Shown here one piece after another: positions 12,501-24,640 of a DNA stretch of 64,000 bases. Position 1 is the stretch's first letter; every line of letters begins with the position of its first letter. The stretch is taken from assembly GCA_964058845.1 (NCBI GenBank), contig CAXKVR010000001.1, positions 62,001 through 126,000 of the forward strand, read 5' to 3'. The DNA is from Carex sylvatica. Its lineage: Eukaryota > Streptophyta > Magnoliopsida > Poales > Cyperaceae. Below the pieces are notes generated by a model that was given only the letters and a program-made list of their open reading frames with translations, ran no database searches and was not told the origin of the DNA. Position numbers and translations under genes: made by a program.

Positions 12501-15500
12501 GTTGTAAATATCCTATTATCTTGTCATCTGGAGACGTTAATAGAGTGCTCCAAACACCTTTAATGGAGTTTTGTATTTGGGTTGTAAATGACTTATTATC
12601 TTGTTATATAGAATCACTACTAGAGTGCTCCAAACAACTTCAATTGGAGTGTTGTATTAGTGTTGTAGATGCCCTATTATCTTTCCATATGGAGACTCTA
12701 CTAGAGTGCTACATACACATTCAATTAGAGTGTTGTTTTAAGAGAGTAAATGCCCTATTATATTGTTATATGGAGACACTACTAAGGTGCTCCAAACACC
12801 TTGAATTGGAGTATTGTACTAGGGTTGTAAATTCCCTATTATCTTGCTATCTGGGGACACAACTAGTGTGCTCCAAACACCTTAAATTGGAGTGTTGTAT
12901 TAGGGTTGTAAATACCTTATTATCTTGCCATTTGGAGATACTACTGGAGTGCTCCAAACACCTTCAATTGGGGTGTTGTATTAGCGTTGTATATCTGCTA
13001 TTATGTTGCTATATAGAGTCACTAATAGAGTACTACAAACTCCTTCAATTGGAATGTGGTATGGTTGTAAATGTCAAATTATCTTGCTATATAGAATCAC
13101 TACTAGTGTGCTCCAAACTCCTTCAATTGGAGCATTGCTTTAGGTTTGTAAATGCTCAATTATATTGCCATCTGGAGACATTACTAGAGTGCACCAAATA
13201 CATTCAATTGTAGTAGTGTATTAGGGTGGTAAATGCCTTATTATCATGTCATATGGAGACACAACTAGAGTGTTCCAATCACCTTCAATTGGTGTATTTT
13301 ATTAGGGTGGTAAATGTTTGCCATATAGAGTTACTGTTAGAGTGCTCCAAACACCATCAATTAGAGTGTGGTATTCGATTTCTAAATGCCCTATTGTCTT
13401 GCTATATAGAGTCACTACTAGAGTGCTCCAAACACCTTCAATTCGAGTGTTGTTTTTGGATAGTAAATGCCGTATTATATTGTCATATGGAGACACTACT
13501 AGAGTGCTTCAAACACCTTCAATTAGATTATTTGGGTTGTAAGTACCATATTATCTTTCCATCCAGAGACACTACTAGAGTGCTACACACTCCTTCAATT
13601 GGAGTGTTGTAATACGTTTGTTAATGGCTTATTATCTTGTCATAGGGATACACTACTACAGTGCTCCAAACTCGTTCAATTGGGGTGTTGTATTAGGATT
13701 GTAAATAATACCCTATTATCTTGTCATCTGGAGACACTACAATAGTGATCCAAACACCGTCAATTGGAGTGTTGTATTAGAGTTGTAAATGCCCTCTTAT
13801 CTTGCCGTCTAGAGACACTTCTAGAGTGTTACAAACACCTTCAATTGGAGTGTTTTATTAGGGTTGTAAATACTCTATTATCTTGCCATCTGGAGACACT
13901 ACAAGTGTGATGCAAACACCCTCAATTGGAGTGTTGTATTAGGGTTGTAAATGACCCATTATATTGCTATCTGGAGACACTTCTAGAGTGTTCCAAACAC
14001 CTTCGATTGGAGTGTTTTATTAGGGTTGTAACTACCCTATTATCTTGTCATCTAGAGACGTTAATATAGTGCTCCAAACAAATTCAATTGGAATGTTGTA
14101 TTAGGGTTGTAGATGCCCTATTATCTTACCACCTGGAAACTCTAATAGAGTGCTACAAACACATTCAATTGAAGTGTTTTATTACGGTTATAAATGCCAT
14201 ATTATATTGTCATATGGAGACACTACTAGAGTGCTTCAAACACCTTCAATTGGAGTGTTATATTAGAGTTGTAAATACGTTATTATCTTGCCATTTGGAG
14301 ATACTACTAGAGTGTTTCAAAGACATACAATTGGAGTGTTGTATTAGGGTTGTAAATGTCCTGTTATGTTGCTATATAGAGTTACTGTTAGAGTGCTCCA
14401 AACACCATCAATTGGAGTGTGGTATTTGGGTTGCAAATGCCCTATTGTCTTGCTATATAGAGTCATTACTAGAGTGGTCCAAACACCTTCAATTCGAGTG
14501 TTGTTTTTGAATTGTAAATAGCCTATTATATTGTCATATGGAGACACTACTAGAGTGCTCCAAACACCTTCAATTAGATTGTTCTATTTGGGTTGTAAGT
14601 ACCATATTATCTTGTCATCTAGAGACACTACTAGAGTGCTACAAACTCCTTCAATTGGAGTGTTGTAATACGGTTGTTAATGGCTTATTATCTTGTCATA
14701 TAGATACACTACTAGAGTGCTCCAAACTCGTTCAATTGGAGTGTTGTATTAGGATTGTAAATAATACCCTATTATCTTGTCATCTGGAGACACTACTAGA
14801 GTGCTCCAAACTCCTTCAATTGGAGTGTTGTATTAGATTGTAAACGCCTTATTATCTTGCCATCTGGCGACACTACTAGAGTGCTACATCTTCAAATGGA
14901 GAGTTGTATTAGATTGTAAATACCCTATTATCTTGCCATCTGGAGAGACTACAAGTGTGATCCAAACACTCTCATTTGGAGTGTTGTATTAGGATTGTAA
15001 ATGTCCCATTATATTGCTATCTGGAGGCACTTCTAGAGTGTTCCAAACACCTTCAATTGGAGTGTTGTATTAGGGTTGTAGATGCCCTATTATCATGTCA
15101 TCTGGAAACACTAATAGAATGCTACAAACACCTTCAATTGAGGTGTTTTATTCGGGTTATAAATGCTCTATTATATTGTCATATGGAGACACTATTAGAG
15201 TGCTCCAAACACCTTCAATTGGAGTGTTGGAAATGACATATTATCTTATCATCTGGAGACAACAATAGAGTGCTCCAAACACCTTCCATTGGAGTGTTAT
15301 ATTAGGGTTGTAAATACCCTATTATCTTGCAATCTGGAGATACTACTAGTGTGCTCCAAAGACCTTCCATTGGAGTGTTGTATTAGGGTTGCAATGCCTT
15401 ATTATCTGGTCATAGGGAAACACTACTAGAGTACTCCAAACTCCTTCAATTGGGGTGTTGTATTATGGTTGTAAATACCCTATTATCTTATCATAGGGAG

Positions 15501-17645
15501 ACACTACTAGATTGCTCCAAACACCATCAATTGGAGTGTGGTATTCGAGTTGTAAATGCCCTATTTTCTTGATATATAGAGTCACTACAAGAGTGCTCCA
15601 AACACCTTCAATTGGAGTGTTGTTTTAGGAGAGTAAATGCCATATTATATTGTCATATGGAGACACTACTAGAGTGCCACACACACCTTCAATTTGAGTA
15701 TTGTATTTGGGTTGTAAATACCATATTATCTTGCCATCTAGAGACACTACAAGAGTGCTACAAACTCCAACAATTGGAGTGTTGTAATACGGTTGTTAAT
15801 GGCTCATTATTTTGCCGTATGGAGACACTTCTAGAGTGTTCCAAACACCTTCAATTGGAGTGTTTTATTAGGGTTGTAAATAACCTATAATCTTGCCATC
15901 TGGATACGTTAATGGAGTGCTCGAAACATCTTCAATTGGAGTGTTGTATTTGGGTTATAAATGACTTAATATCTTGTTATATATGGTCACTACTAGAGTG
16001 CTGCAAACAACTTCAATTGGAGTGTTGTATTAGGGTTGTAGATGCCCTATAATCTTGCCATCTGCAGACTCTACTAGAGTGCTACAAACACATTCAATTG
16101 GAGTGTTGTTTTAGGATAGTAAATGCCCTATTATATTGTCATATGGAGACACTACTAGAGTTCTCCAAACACCTTCAATTGGAGTGTTGTACTAGGGTTG
16201 TAAATGCCCTATTATGTTGCCATTTGGAGATCTCACAACTAGAGTGCTCCAAACACTTTCAATTGGAGTGTTGTATTAGGGTCGTAAATACCCTATTATC
16301 TTGGCATCTGGAGATAGTACTAGAGTGCTCCAAAGACCTTCAATTGGAGTGTTGTATTAGCGTTGTAAATATGCTATTAAGTTGCTATATAGAGTCTCTA
16401 CTAGAGTGCAACAAACACCTTCAATTAGAGTGCTATTAGAGTGCAACAAACTCCTTCAATTGGGGTGTTGTAATACGGTTGTTAATGGCTTATTATCCTG
16501 TCATAGGGATACACTACTAGGGTGTTCTAAACTCTTTCAATTGGAGTGTTGTAGTTGGATTGTAAATGCCCTATTATCTTTCCATCAGCAGACACTACAA
16601 GAGTGATCCAAACACCTTCAATTGGAGAGTTATATTAGGGTTGTAAATGCCCCATTATTTTTCCATCTGGAGACACGTTTAGAGTGTTCCAAATACCTTC
16701 AATTGGAGTGTTTTATTAGGGTTGTATATACCCTATTATCTTGCCATCTGGAGACGTTAATAAAGTGCTCCAAACACCTTCAATTGGAGGGTTGTATTTG
16801 GGATGTAAATGACTAATTATCTTGTTATATAGAGTCAATACTAGAGTGCTACAAACACCTTCAATTGGAGTGTTGTTTTAGGATAGTAAATATGCAATTA
16901 AGTTGCCATATAGAGTCACTACTAGAGTGCAACAAACACCTTCAATTGGAGTGTGGTATTATTGTTGTAAATGCACTATTATCTTGCTATATAGAATCAC
17001 TACTAGAGTGCTCCAAACAACTTTAATTAGAGTGTTGTATTAAGGCTGTAAATGCCCTATTTTCTTGTCATCTAGGGACACTACTCAAGTGCACCAAACA
17101 ACTTCAATTAGAGTGTTGTATTTGGGTTGTAAATACCATATTATCTTGCCATCTGGAGACACTACTAGAGTGCTACAAACTCCTTCAATTGGAGTGTTGC
17201 AATACGGTTGTTAATGGCTAATTATCTTGTCATAGGGAGACACAACTAGCTCCAAACTCTTTCAATTGGAGTGTTGTAGTAGGATTGTAAATGCCCTAGT
17301 ATCTTTCTATCTGGAGACACTACAAGAGTGATCCAAACACCTTCAATTGAAGTGTTGTATTAGGGTTGTAAATGCCAAATTATTTTCCCATATGGAGACA
17401 CGTTTAGAGTGTTCCAAACACCTTCAATTGGAGTGTTTTATTAGGGTTGTAAACACCCTATTATCTTTCCATATGGAGATGTTAATAGAGTGCTCCAATC
17501 ACCTTCAATTGGAGGGTTGTATTTGGGATGTATTTGACTTATTATCTTGTTATATAGAGTCGCTCCTAGAGTGCTACAAACACATTCAATTGGAGTGTTG
17601 TTTTAGGATAGTAAATGCCCTATTATCTTGCCATCTGGAGACACA
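9580..17645 (+). repeat. 81-bp satellite array, block 3
   Basis: The longest uninterrupted stretch, about 100 monomers of the same 81-bp family. Monomers have diverged by substitutions and short indels. A deleted monomer lacking the CCTATTATC segment recurs at about 11475 and 13314 with matching neighbours, 1839 bp apart, which marks a larger internal duplication. The longest open frames are 10523-11374 (283 codons) and 12464-13213 (249 codons). The array stops abruptly at GAGACACACCAATAG, where unrelated sequence begins. Confidence 0.95.
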
Positions 17646-18577
17646 CCAATAGAGAATTACATGAATTACATGAAGAGAGAAAGGATAAGGAGGAAAAAAA
17701 AAGAGAGAAGAAGAAGAAAGCAGAAATAAAGAAAGAAAGAAAAAATGAAAAAAAAAAAGGTAGGAAAAGGTGTTTAACACTAAGATCTACAGGTGGCCAT
17801 AATATATTAGTCATGTATCCTTAATTGCTTTAGCTAGTCGACGTGTATCCTTAATTGCTTTAGCTTTTAATAGTAGGTCTGACATAATCAAACATATAGG
17901 GCTGCAAACATGGTTCTGAAAATCGGAATCGGATAGTTGACCCTTGACGCGGAATCGGAGGAATTGGTCGGAATCGGCTGAGTCAACTCGGAAACTCAAA
18001 TTTTTACTAAAACACTTGTTTTGTATAATAAAAATAGGAAACAAATATAAAAAATTATTAGTTCAAAAATGATGTCAAGGTCATCTACTAATAAAATAAA
18101 ATATGAACATTTAAAGTATAAAAATCACAAAAATAAAAAACGTAAAAAAATAATTACGAGTTCATCACAGGTCACATCTTATGTTCTTCACGTTAGATTT
18201 TAGCTTGTATATTAAGTTCACTTTTTAGAGAAAATAATTCAATAATTAATATGATATAAACATTCAATATCAGCCGATTAAAAACATTCACTACATATTT
18301 TCTGTTATTATTATTATTATATTATTATTAATAATAATAATAATAATATTATTATTATCATTATTATTATTTTGCCAAATATGGTAGTTAATGTGGCAAG
18401 TCGTAATATGTTCCGTATTTTTTTAATTCATATAAAAAATAATACCTAAAAATTAATAATTGAAGAGAGTACAATAAAATTTGGTGTTCTAATAGCACAG
18501 ATAATTAATTGAAGAGAAATTTTCTAGCATAATATTTCAAAACTTGTCTAATTGAGCAAGTTTGGGCCTCTATTAAT
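17646..18577. other. Array flank: purine-rich tract and AT-rich DNA
   Basis: A G/A-rich tract lies at about 17675-17770, followed by a short direct repeat (CTTAATTGCTTTAGCT-like, 17820-17865). At about 17900 there is a GGGCTGCAAAC segment with repeated CGGAATCGG that resembles a decayed hAT end. The small open frames over the purine tract are low-complexity artefacts. No gene is recognised. Confidence 0.6.
18300..18371. repeat. ATT/AAT microsatellite
   Basis: Runs of TTA/ATT that switch to AAT and back, so the tract is partly self-complementary. Confidence 0.9.
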
Positions 18578-18657
18578 TAGGGGTGACAAAAAAGCTCATA
18601 TCTTGTGGATCGATCGTGACTCGTTTCTGGCTCACTCGCTAACAACTCGTTCGTTAG
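18578..18657 (+). mobile_element. Truncated hAT-like end
   Basis: It begins TAGGGGTGACAAAAAAGCTC and runs through CGTTCGTTAGTGGA, matching the reverse complement of the right end of the hAT element at 30205-30654. It breaks off where the LTR fragment begins, so the rest was lost or displaced. Confidence 0.6.
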
Positions 18658-19905
18658 TGGATATCTGTTGTCATATCTGACGAGATCTTGATTGATTCAG
18701 CTGATATCTGTTGCCATATCTGACGAGATCTTGATTGATTCACCTTCCATCCTTGGTTTCTTGCTCCCCAAGTCACAAATAGCCATAAATAAGGGTGAGG
18801 CAATAGGAGGAAATGATATCTTCCTTTTGAGCTATCTTCCCTTTGGGGAAACCATCTCTGAGAGGCCATGATTCTTCTCCACTTTATTTCGAGGGCTTGG
18901 AAAGATGAGGCTTGGCTTGGAGCTTGATTACTTGGAGTTTTATCATTTCTTTCTTCTTTCTATTTATTTTGTTTTCTCTTTAATTATGTTAGTTTAGTTT
19001 CTTTTATTTCTATGGTTAAGATGTAATCGAATGTTTTGTTTTGCATCTAGTTATTAGAATTTTGTGTTGAAATTTGTGTTTGCTTGATTGTGTTTGATTT
19101 TAATTGCTTAGTTTGAATTATTTGATTTTTATTGGTTTTACCATTAGATGCATGATCATATCTAGAAGGTACTGTGTCCATTACCATATCTCAACCAAAC
19201 TAAGTACATGAGGTAGGATTGGTGATCCGAAAGGTGAAACCAACTAGTAGCCGAAAGGTGAACATTTTCTCTTATCGACGGATAAGAAGTTATCTTTAGT
19301 ATACCAAACAAGTAATTAGGTAACTCAAACCAATATACGAAAGTTGAAGTTTAGAGCCCAAAGAGGGTAGATATTGCAATTCCATACCAAGTTAATAAAC
19401 CAACATACGACAGTTGTGCTTTAGAAACATTAGGTCTGGTAAGTTAAACCCTACACAAAGAAACCACGCAAAAAAACAGTAACTGATGCATTAACTCGAA
19501 GTCCACACGACCCATGTACGACCAGTACACGACCCGTGTAGGAAACTACACGGTCTGTGTCAAGGACTGAGAGGCAGAACTGAGAGGCAGAACTGAGATA
19601 AGTCTGAAACTCTAGAAACGCCTTTTATTATTGATTTAAACCAAATTTATTTAATTCCTTTCATTTAATTACTGTCATTGAACTGATTAGGAACTTAAAT
19701 ACCAAAAACCAAAATTTTCTCACTTCTAGTATTTAATTGATTTAAGTAGAGTCCGATTTAGATTTGAACTGTCCCTGTGATCGATACCCGACAATATACT
19801 ACTCCATAGGACTTTGCACTTGCAGTCTGAACCGAAAGTGTATTAAAGGTTAAAAAGTACAGTTTGTTGTACTGAAACTTTGTACCATACACTTTTGTGT
19901 GAACA
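18658..19905 (+). mobile_element. Athila-like LTR, 5' end disrupted
   Basis: The right part matches the reverse complement of the solo LTR 25121-26610, including the CGATACCCGACAATATACT segment, a CTGAAACTTT block and the terminus TGTGTGAACA at 19905. The left end lacks a clean TG terminus. It abuts a hAT fragment, and a 43-bp segment (GATATCTGTTG...) is duplicated at 18660 and 18703. The right flank is satellite DNA in reverse orientation, so the left flank was rearranged. Palindromes of the CACGACCCGTG type lie at about 19510-19560. Confidence 0.75.
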
Positions 19906-20345
19906 TCACTTACCATCCTAATACATCACTCCAATTAAAGGTGTTTGGAGCACTCTAGTAGTGTCTCCATATGACAATATAATAGGGCATTTACTATCCT
20001 AAAATAATACTCCAATTGAAGGTGTTTGTAGCACTCTAGTTGTGACTCTATATAACAAGATAATAAGTCATTTACATCCCAAATTCAACACTCCAATTGA
20101 ATGTTTTTGGGGCATTCTATTAACGTCTCCAGATGGAAAGATAATAGGGTATTTACAACCCTAGTAAAACACTCTAATTAAAGGTGTTTGGAACACTCTA
20201 GACGTGTATCCAGATGGCTAGATAATGGGGCATTGAGTTGCAGCTACTTTAGAAGCTACTTTAGGAGTTATATTAAAGGTGTTTACAACTCAATGCCCCA
20301 TTATCTAGAGTGTTCCAACTCTAATTAAAGGTGTTTGCAACTCAA
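19906..20345 (-). repeat. Inverted satellite relics
   Basis: Several decayed 81-bp monomers in opposite orientation (ACTCCAATTGAAGGTGTTTG, GTGTCTCCATATG). At about 20220-20340 copies of a GGGGCATTGAGTTG segment face each other and form an inverted repeat. This shows rearrangement of array material after or during amplification. Confidence 0.85.
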
Positions 20346-21184
20346 TGCTTAGGAATGTAACTCTAGCTACCTGATGATTGATGTTAACTTCATCCATGAG
20401 ATGATCTCACTTTTTCAATAATTCCGTGTATCTCAAAACACCTTTCCTAATTAAACAAATTGATTGGCTATCACTATCATCACTTTAGTCACTATCAAAC
20501 TTTCTATACTGATTCAACACAATTACATATACAGTAGTACTAATCTGATTTCATAAATGATAACGATGAAGAGAAGGCGCGCAAGTACCTAAATAGTTTA
20601 ATGACTCAACCAATGAAGCTCAAATTAAAATTGTTATTAAGCATGATCATTTTGCACTTCTTTAGACATTCCCTTTGTGTAATTACCTGGCTAGTGCTTG
20701 TGATGACAGTCATGACACAATAATGCATTTTCCAACTTTCTCAGTGATGGACTGATGGGAAAATCTAATCCCGAATTAAGATAGATTTGGACGAAGTAAA
20801 ATGTTAAATCACTTACAATTAAGCAGAACATATCCAAATGAGTACTTCAATTTGAAGATACCTCTCCTTCTGCAGAATACCTAGTAAAAATGGGCACATT
20901 TCTGTGCATAGTACAAATACTTTATTAGCTGCAGTAGGTGTTGGATGAATTAGTGCTGGAAAGAGAATTTTCTTGGATCTCTTGTTTGATTTATTAAACG
21001 AGCTTGAATCTGTAGGATTACTCTAGCTATATACCAACAAAGTACGCTAACAACACTTCGATTGATGGATTCTTGATCATGATTTAAAAAAATAATAATA
21101 TTATAATAATATTAAGATTATGATTAATCATATCAGTTAATGTTGTAAACTTGTTGAACGTACCCATTGGAGTTCGAAAATTTC
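20346..21184. other. AT-rich intergenic DNA
   Basis: No open frame, RNA gene or repeat that I recognise. Confidence 0.5.
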
Positions 21185-21199
21185 TACTCACATATATTT

Positions 21200-21347
21200 T
21201 TTTTGAGTAAAAGTTGGAGGTCTAGCCACCCAGCTATTTAATACCTTTGTAATACAACAAATAATTTCTCCTATCTGAATTTCGAACCCATTATCTCTCT
21301 AATAGAGACCATGTGCCTTTGCCACTAGACCAAAGACTAGTTCTTAG
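21200..21347 (-). mobile_element. tRNA-derived SINE
   Basis: On the minus strand it has a box A-like TAGTGGCAAAGGC and a box B-like GGTTCGAAATTC with tRNA-like spacing, and ends in an A-rich tail. It is flanked by a 15-bp direct repeat TACTCACATATATTT (21185-21199 and 21348-21362), typical of LINE-assisted insertion. The promoter-like boxes derive from a tRNA ancestor. It is not a functional tRNA gene because the acceptor and anticodon arms do not fold as one. Confidence 0.85.
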
Positions 21348-21764
21348 TACTCACATATATTTGAATTCTGATAATTTGAAATACGAGAGATCAAATATTC
21401 TTTGATTTTATTCTCAAAATTCAAGCATGTGTATGATTCTACAGTTTTATGCATGCACTGCTTCTTCCAATTCTGGATTTTAGCTAGGGTTGGTACATTT
21501 ACAAGAATGATAGCTGCGAATATATGATGATCATCACAGTTTGTTACGATATATATATATAGGGTTGTTTGATAATAGAAGTGTATTATTTATATTGAAA
21601 GAATAACTAATGACGAAATGGTTGCATCAATAAGATAATTAACTTCATAAGTAAGATTATATCAATTAAATGTTATTAGAACTAAGAAGAGAGTTATATT
21701 AATTGATTCGTCCAACTGTCAAACATATATCGAGTTCCGTTAATTGTGAACTATATATTCTCCA

Positions 21765-21950
21765 GAAGTATAACATTTTATGGATTACAAACACAGCTAA
21801 AAGTTCATTGATTACTTCAACAAGTATGACAACAAAAATGAGCAAGAACTTTTACTTAACAAGACAAACAAATAAGGTACCTAAAAGGATTACTTCACAA
21901 CATATTCAACTTGAACACATACACACACACTTGAAAGTTTGTGCGTGCCC
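21765..21950. repeat. Duplicated host segment, left part (copy 1)
   Basis: Shares long blocks with 63805-63960, for example GTATGACAACAAAAATGAGC and ACAAGACAAACAAA. Both occur in the same orientation, so this marks the start of a duplicated unit downstream of the membrane-protein ORF. Confidence 0.8.
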
Positions 21951-22111
21951 ACTTCAATATTCGTGCAGATCAAGTGCGCACGAATAAAAAACTAAATGAC
22001 ATGTCGTTTTCTTACTACCCTCTAATTAAACAAACTCATATCCAAAAAGAAAACATCAAATTATCAAACCATCAAGGAAACGTTAATTAATACGAGTTCC
22101 ATGTCACATGC

Positions 22112-22537
22112 TCAACCTCTCTGTAAGTAACAACGAGCTAGTAGCATCAGTGCTTGTGCGAGTGAGACAACATAGAAAAAAATTAAAGGCAAGTAACGAG
22201 TCGTTTGATACGCATGTATGGCAGATATGTCAAAAGCATGAGAGTAGAAGAGGTGCAGCGCGGAGAGAACACCAGTAGTCATGGCAGAACCGAGTTGGAA
22301 AAAGTAGAAGGGTGCTGATTGTTGCATGTTATGTCCGTGACTGTGGCAAACGATCCGAATCAACCCAAAGAGCCAGCAACATGTTATAAACACAAAATCT
22401 CGACACAGAAGCGAGTTGTGGTCACCTAGTAATAGTGTCGCCCACTCATACTCAACCTTCTCTAGCCATGATTGCAGCCATGTAATGCAGCCATGCAGAA
22501 GTACTGCGTTCGCCCTCTCAAATCTTACCTCTGCCAT
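22112..22537 (-). CDS. Hypothetical small membrane protein (141 aa)
   Basis: I do not recognise the family. The frame could extend 20 codons upstream, but I chose the ATG at 22535-22537 (MAEVRF). This ATG and the bases around it are also kept in the broken second copy (61204-61206). Hydrophobic stretches lie at about residues 47-64, 76-98 and 115-138, suggesting three membrane spans. There is a His-rich patch between the first two (HSHGHN, residues 65-70) and no clear signal peptide. The N-terminal part carries WLQSWLEKVEYEW. A second copy, interrupted by the CACTA element, shows most of the same residues, so the ORF predates the duplication. It may be a real host gene, a terminal exon of a longer one, or a conserved pseudogene. 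No intron signals were resolved. Confidence 0.5.
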   Translation of the reverse strand: MAEVRFERANAVLLHGCITWLQSWLEKVEYEWATLLLGDHNSLLCRDFVFITCCWLFGLIRIVCHSHGHNMQQSAPFYFFQLGSAMTTGVLSALHLFYSHAFDISAIHAYQTTRYLPLIFFYVVSLAQALMLLARCYLQRG

Positions 22538-22597
22538 GCTGTATAATGAACAAGTACATAGATATAAGGGAGAGTTCTTATAATCAATGTCATACAT

Positions 22598-23215
22598 GAA
22601 CCTGGACCATGTATAATGTCAATATTAATTATACATGATTTTTGAATGTATGAATACACATAATGAGTTATTTAGTTAATGTTGTTGCATGCATCCTCAA
22701 TTTCTTACATTTTTGTAATACTTTATAATCTCTCTTTTGACAATTTGAGCAAATTAAACACTAGTTTTATTTAATTAATATGCTTGATTTTAGTTAGTAT
22801 AATGACTTCTAAATATAAATTATATAGTTAAGGCAATTATATATGTGAATGTAAATGAGTTAGTAATTTTAATTTGTAGATATGGATGCATGGTATCAGT
22901 TTTGAAACGGGAGGCATTGAATTATCTCTGTGTGCATGTTAAATATTGAAGATAGATCATCTAAAAATTACTACTGCTTTCCGTCACGAAACTTTTTATT
23001 AATAAGAAGAATAAATATATACATAAATTTCAAAAATTAACAAAAAAATTGTGGATATATATATACCCGAACCAGAAGATAGGCGCGGCGAGGTAAAATA
23101 AGTGGCTTCTTTCTAAGCTGAGTAGTTAGAGAATGGGAAAAGCTCAATCCTTTATATAGAAAAAAAAAAAACAGTGAAGTTATAAAAAAAATAAAAAAAA
23201 TAAAACAGAGCCACT
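22598..23215. other. AT-rich upstream region of the membrane-protein ORF
   Basis: Contains A/T-rich tracts (about 23155-23205) and a TTTATATAGA box at about 23150. No gene is recognised. It could hold promoter elements for the minus-strand ORF, but nothing in the sequence shows this directly. Confidence 0.4.
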
Positions 23216-23279
23216 ATTGGATATAATACAATATTCTTTGATTGGATATACGCGTCAGCACGTGCTCGTACCGACTTTA

Positions 23280-23450
23280 CTCCAAAGTGAGCTGCAATAT
23301 GAGGTCCAGTGTGGCAATTCATCTGTGTGTGTTCACGTACCGAGTTTATTTATGACTCCAAACTCCAAAGTCCAAAGTGAGCTGCAACATGATGTCCACT
23401 GTCCTTTATTCATCTGTAATCATATTCTGGGATTAAAATTGTTAGAAATA
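23280..23450 (+). repeat. Segment present in inverted orientation at 61380-61545
   Basis: Contains AAAGTGAGCTGCAA twice and GATGTCCACTGTCC. The second host copy has the same blocks as reverse complement at 61430-61540, so one of the two copies underwent a local inversion. Confidence 0.8.
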
Positions 23451-23472
23451 ATGAACCGTTGAATTTTATCAG

Positions 23473-23880
23473 AGCAACCTGCTTTTATAATTCTTCTAAA
23501 TCTTCTCGGAGCATGCATAATGGAATTTGATCTTTATAGTTTGTCCAACCTGCTTTTATAATTCTTTTTAATTAAACCTTCTCGGAGCATAATGGAACTT
23601 GATCTTTATAGTTTGTCCAACCTGCTTTAATTTTATAATTCTTTCAAACCTTAATTCTCGGAGCATAATGGAAACTTGATCTTGATAGTTTGTCCAACCT
23701 GCTTTTATAAATATTAATTCTTTCAAACCTTCTTGGAGCATAATGGAATAACTTGATCTTGATAGCATGTCCAACTGCATGCTTTTATAATTATTCTAAA
23801 TCTTCTCAGAGCTTGCATGATGGAACTTGATCTTTAAAGTTTGTCCAACCTGCTTTTATAATCCTACTAAGAACGGAAGG
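23473..23880. repeat. Minisatellite, about six units of roughly 70 bp
   Basis: Each unit holds TTGATCTTTATAGTTTGTCC, CCAACCTGCTTTTATAATTC and a CTCGGAGCATAATGG segment, with indels between units. The minus-strand frame 23568-23780 is a by-product of this repeat. Confidence 0.9.
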
Positions 23881-24429
23881 TAAGCTTATCTAAAAATCGC
23901 TAAGCCGCGCACCCCTATCATTTTCATATTTTTTTTTTTATCAAGTATATAAATTGAACCAATTTTATTTTACTTTATATGTGTTAGCCCCTATATGATA
24001 ATACAAAAATAAATAAATAAAGGGTTTGAATGTAAGATGGTAATTTTTTTTTTCATTTTCTGATTTGTACAATAGAAAAAAAAAAGCTAAAAAAGAAAAG
24101 AAACCGTACCTATTACATTATTGTTTCAATAAGAATTTTGGAGAGGTCACCTAACCATTTGGGAGATGCTATTCTAAGGGCAAGAAATTGAATATTGAGA
24201 GCCGAGAGAAATTTTTAAAATTTAATACTCAATTTACCCTTCTTCTTTATATCATTAATACTCTCTTTTTTAATTCTATTTGTGATTAACTACATTAAAG
24301 CATGCATTTAAGTGGTCATGGTTGACTATTTTATATTTTGAGCAGTCGTAAAGAAATATCATTATGTATTTAGACGCTTAGGAAGTGTATATTTCTGACT
24401 CGATATACATAATGTTGCACTTTCGATTG

Positions 24430-24640
24430 GAAATAAATCTGCTACGATCCGAATTGGATGAACAATACTCTAAAATCCCTGCCTTTTCAAATCTAACTGT
24501 TAATTTATTTTGAGATGTGTGCACAGAAAAATTAGCTGTTTGGAGATACGTGCATAGAAAAAGTTGAACGGTTAGATTTGAAAAAGCAGGGATTTCAGAG
24601 TACTGTTCATCCAATTCGAATCGCAGCAGATTTCATTCCC
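24430..24640. repeat. Inverted repeat (foldback)
   Basis: The left arm contains AAATCTGCTACGATCCGAAT and AAATCCCTGCCTTTTCAAAT. The right arm contains the complements, ending ATCGCAGCAGATTT. Arms are about 65 bp with a central loop. It is probably a small foldback element nested in the Mutator-like element. Confidence 0.85.

Noticed and set aside
17586..17824. Lys/Glu-rich and Phe/Ser-rich open frames on both strands
   Set aside because: They arise from a G/A-rich low-complexity tract.
21200..21347. A functional tRNA gene
   Set aside because: The A and B boxes are present, but no cloverleaf with matched acceptor and anticodon arms can be formed. The 15-bp target duplication shows a SINE.
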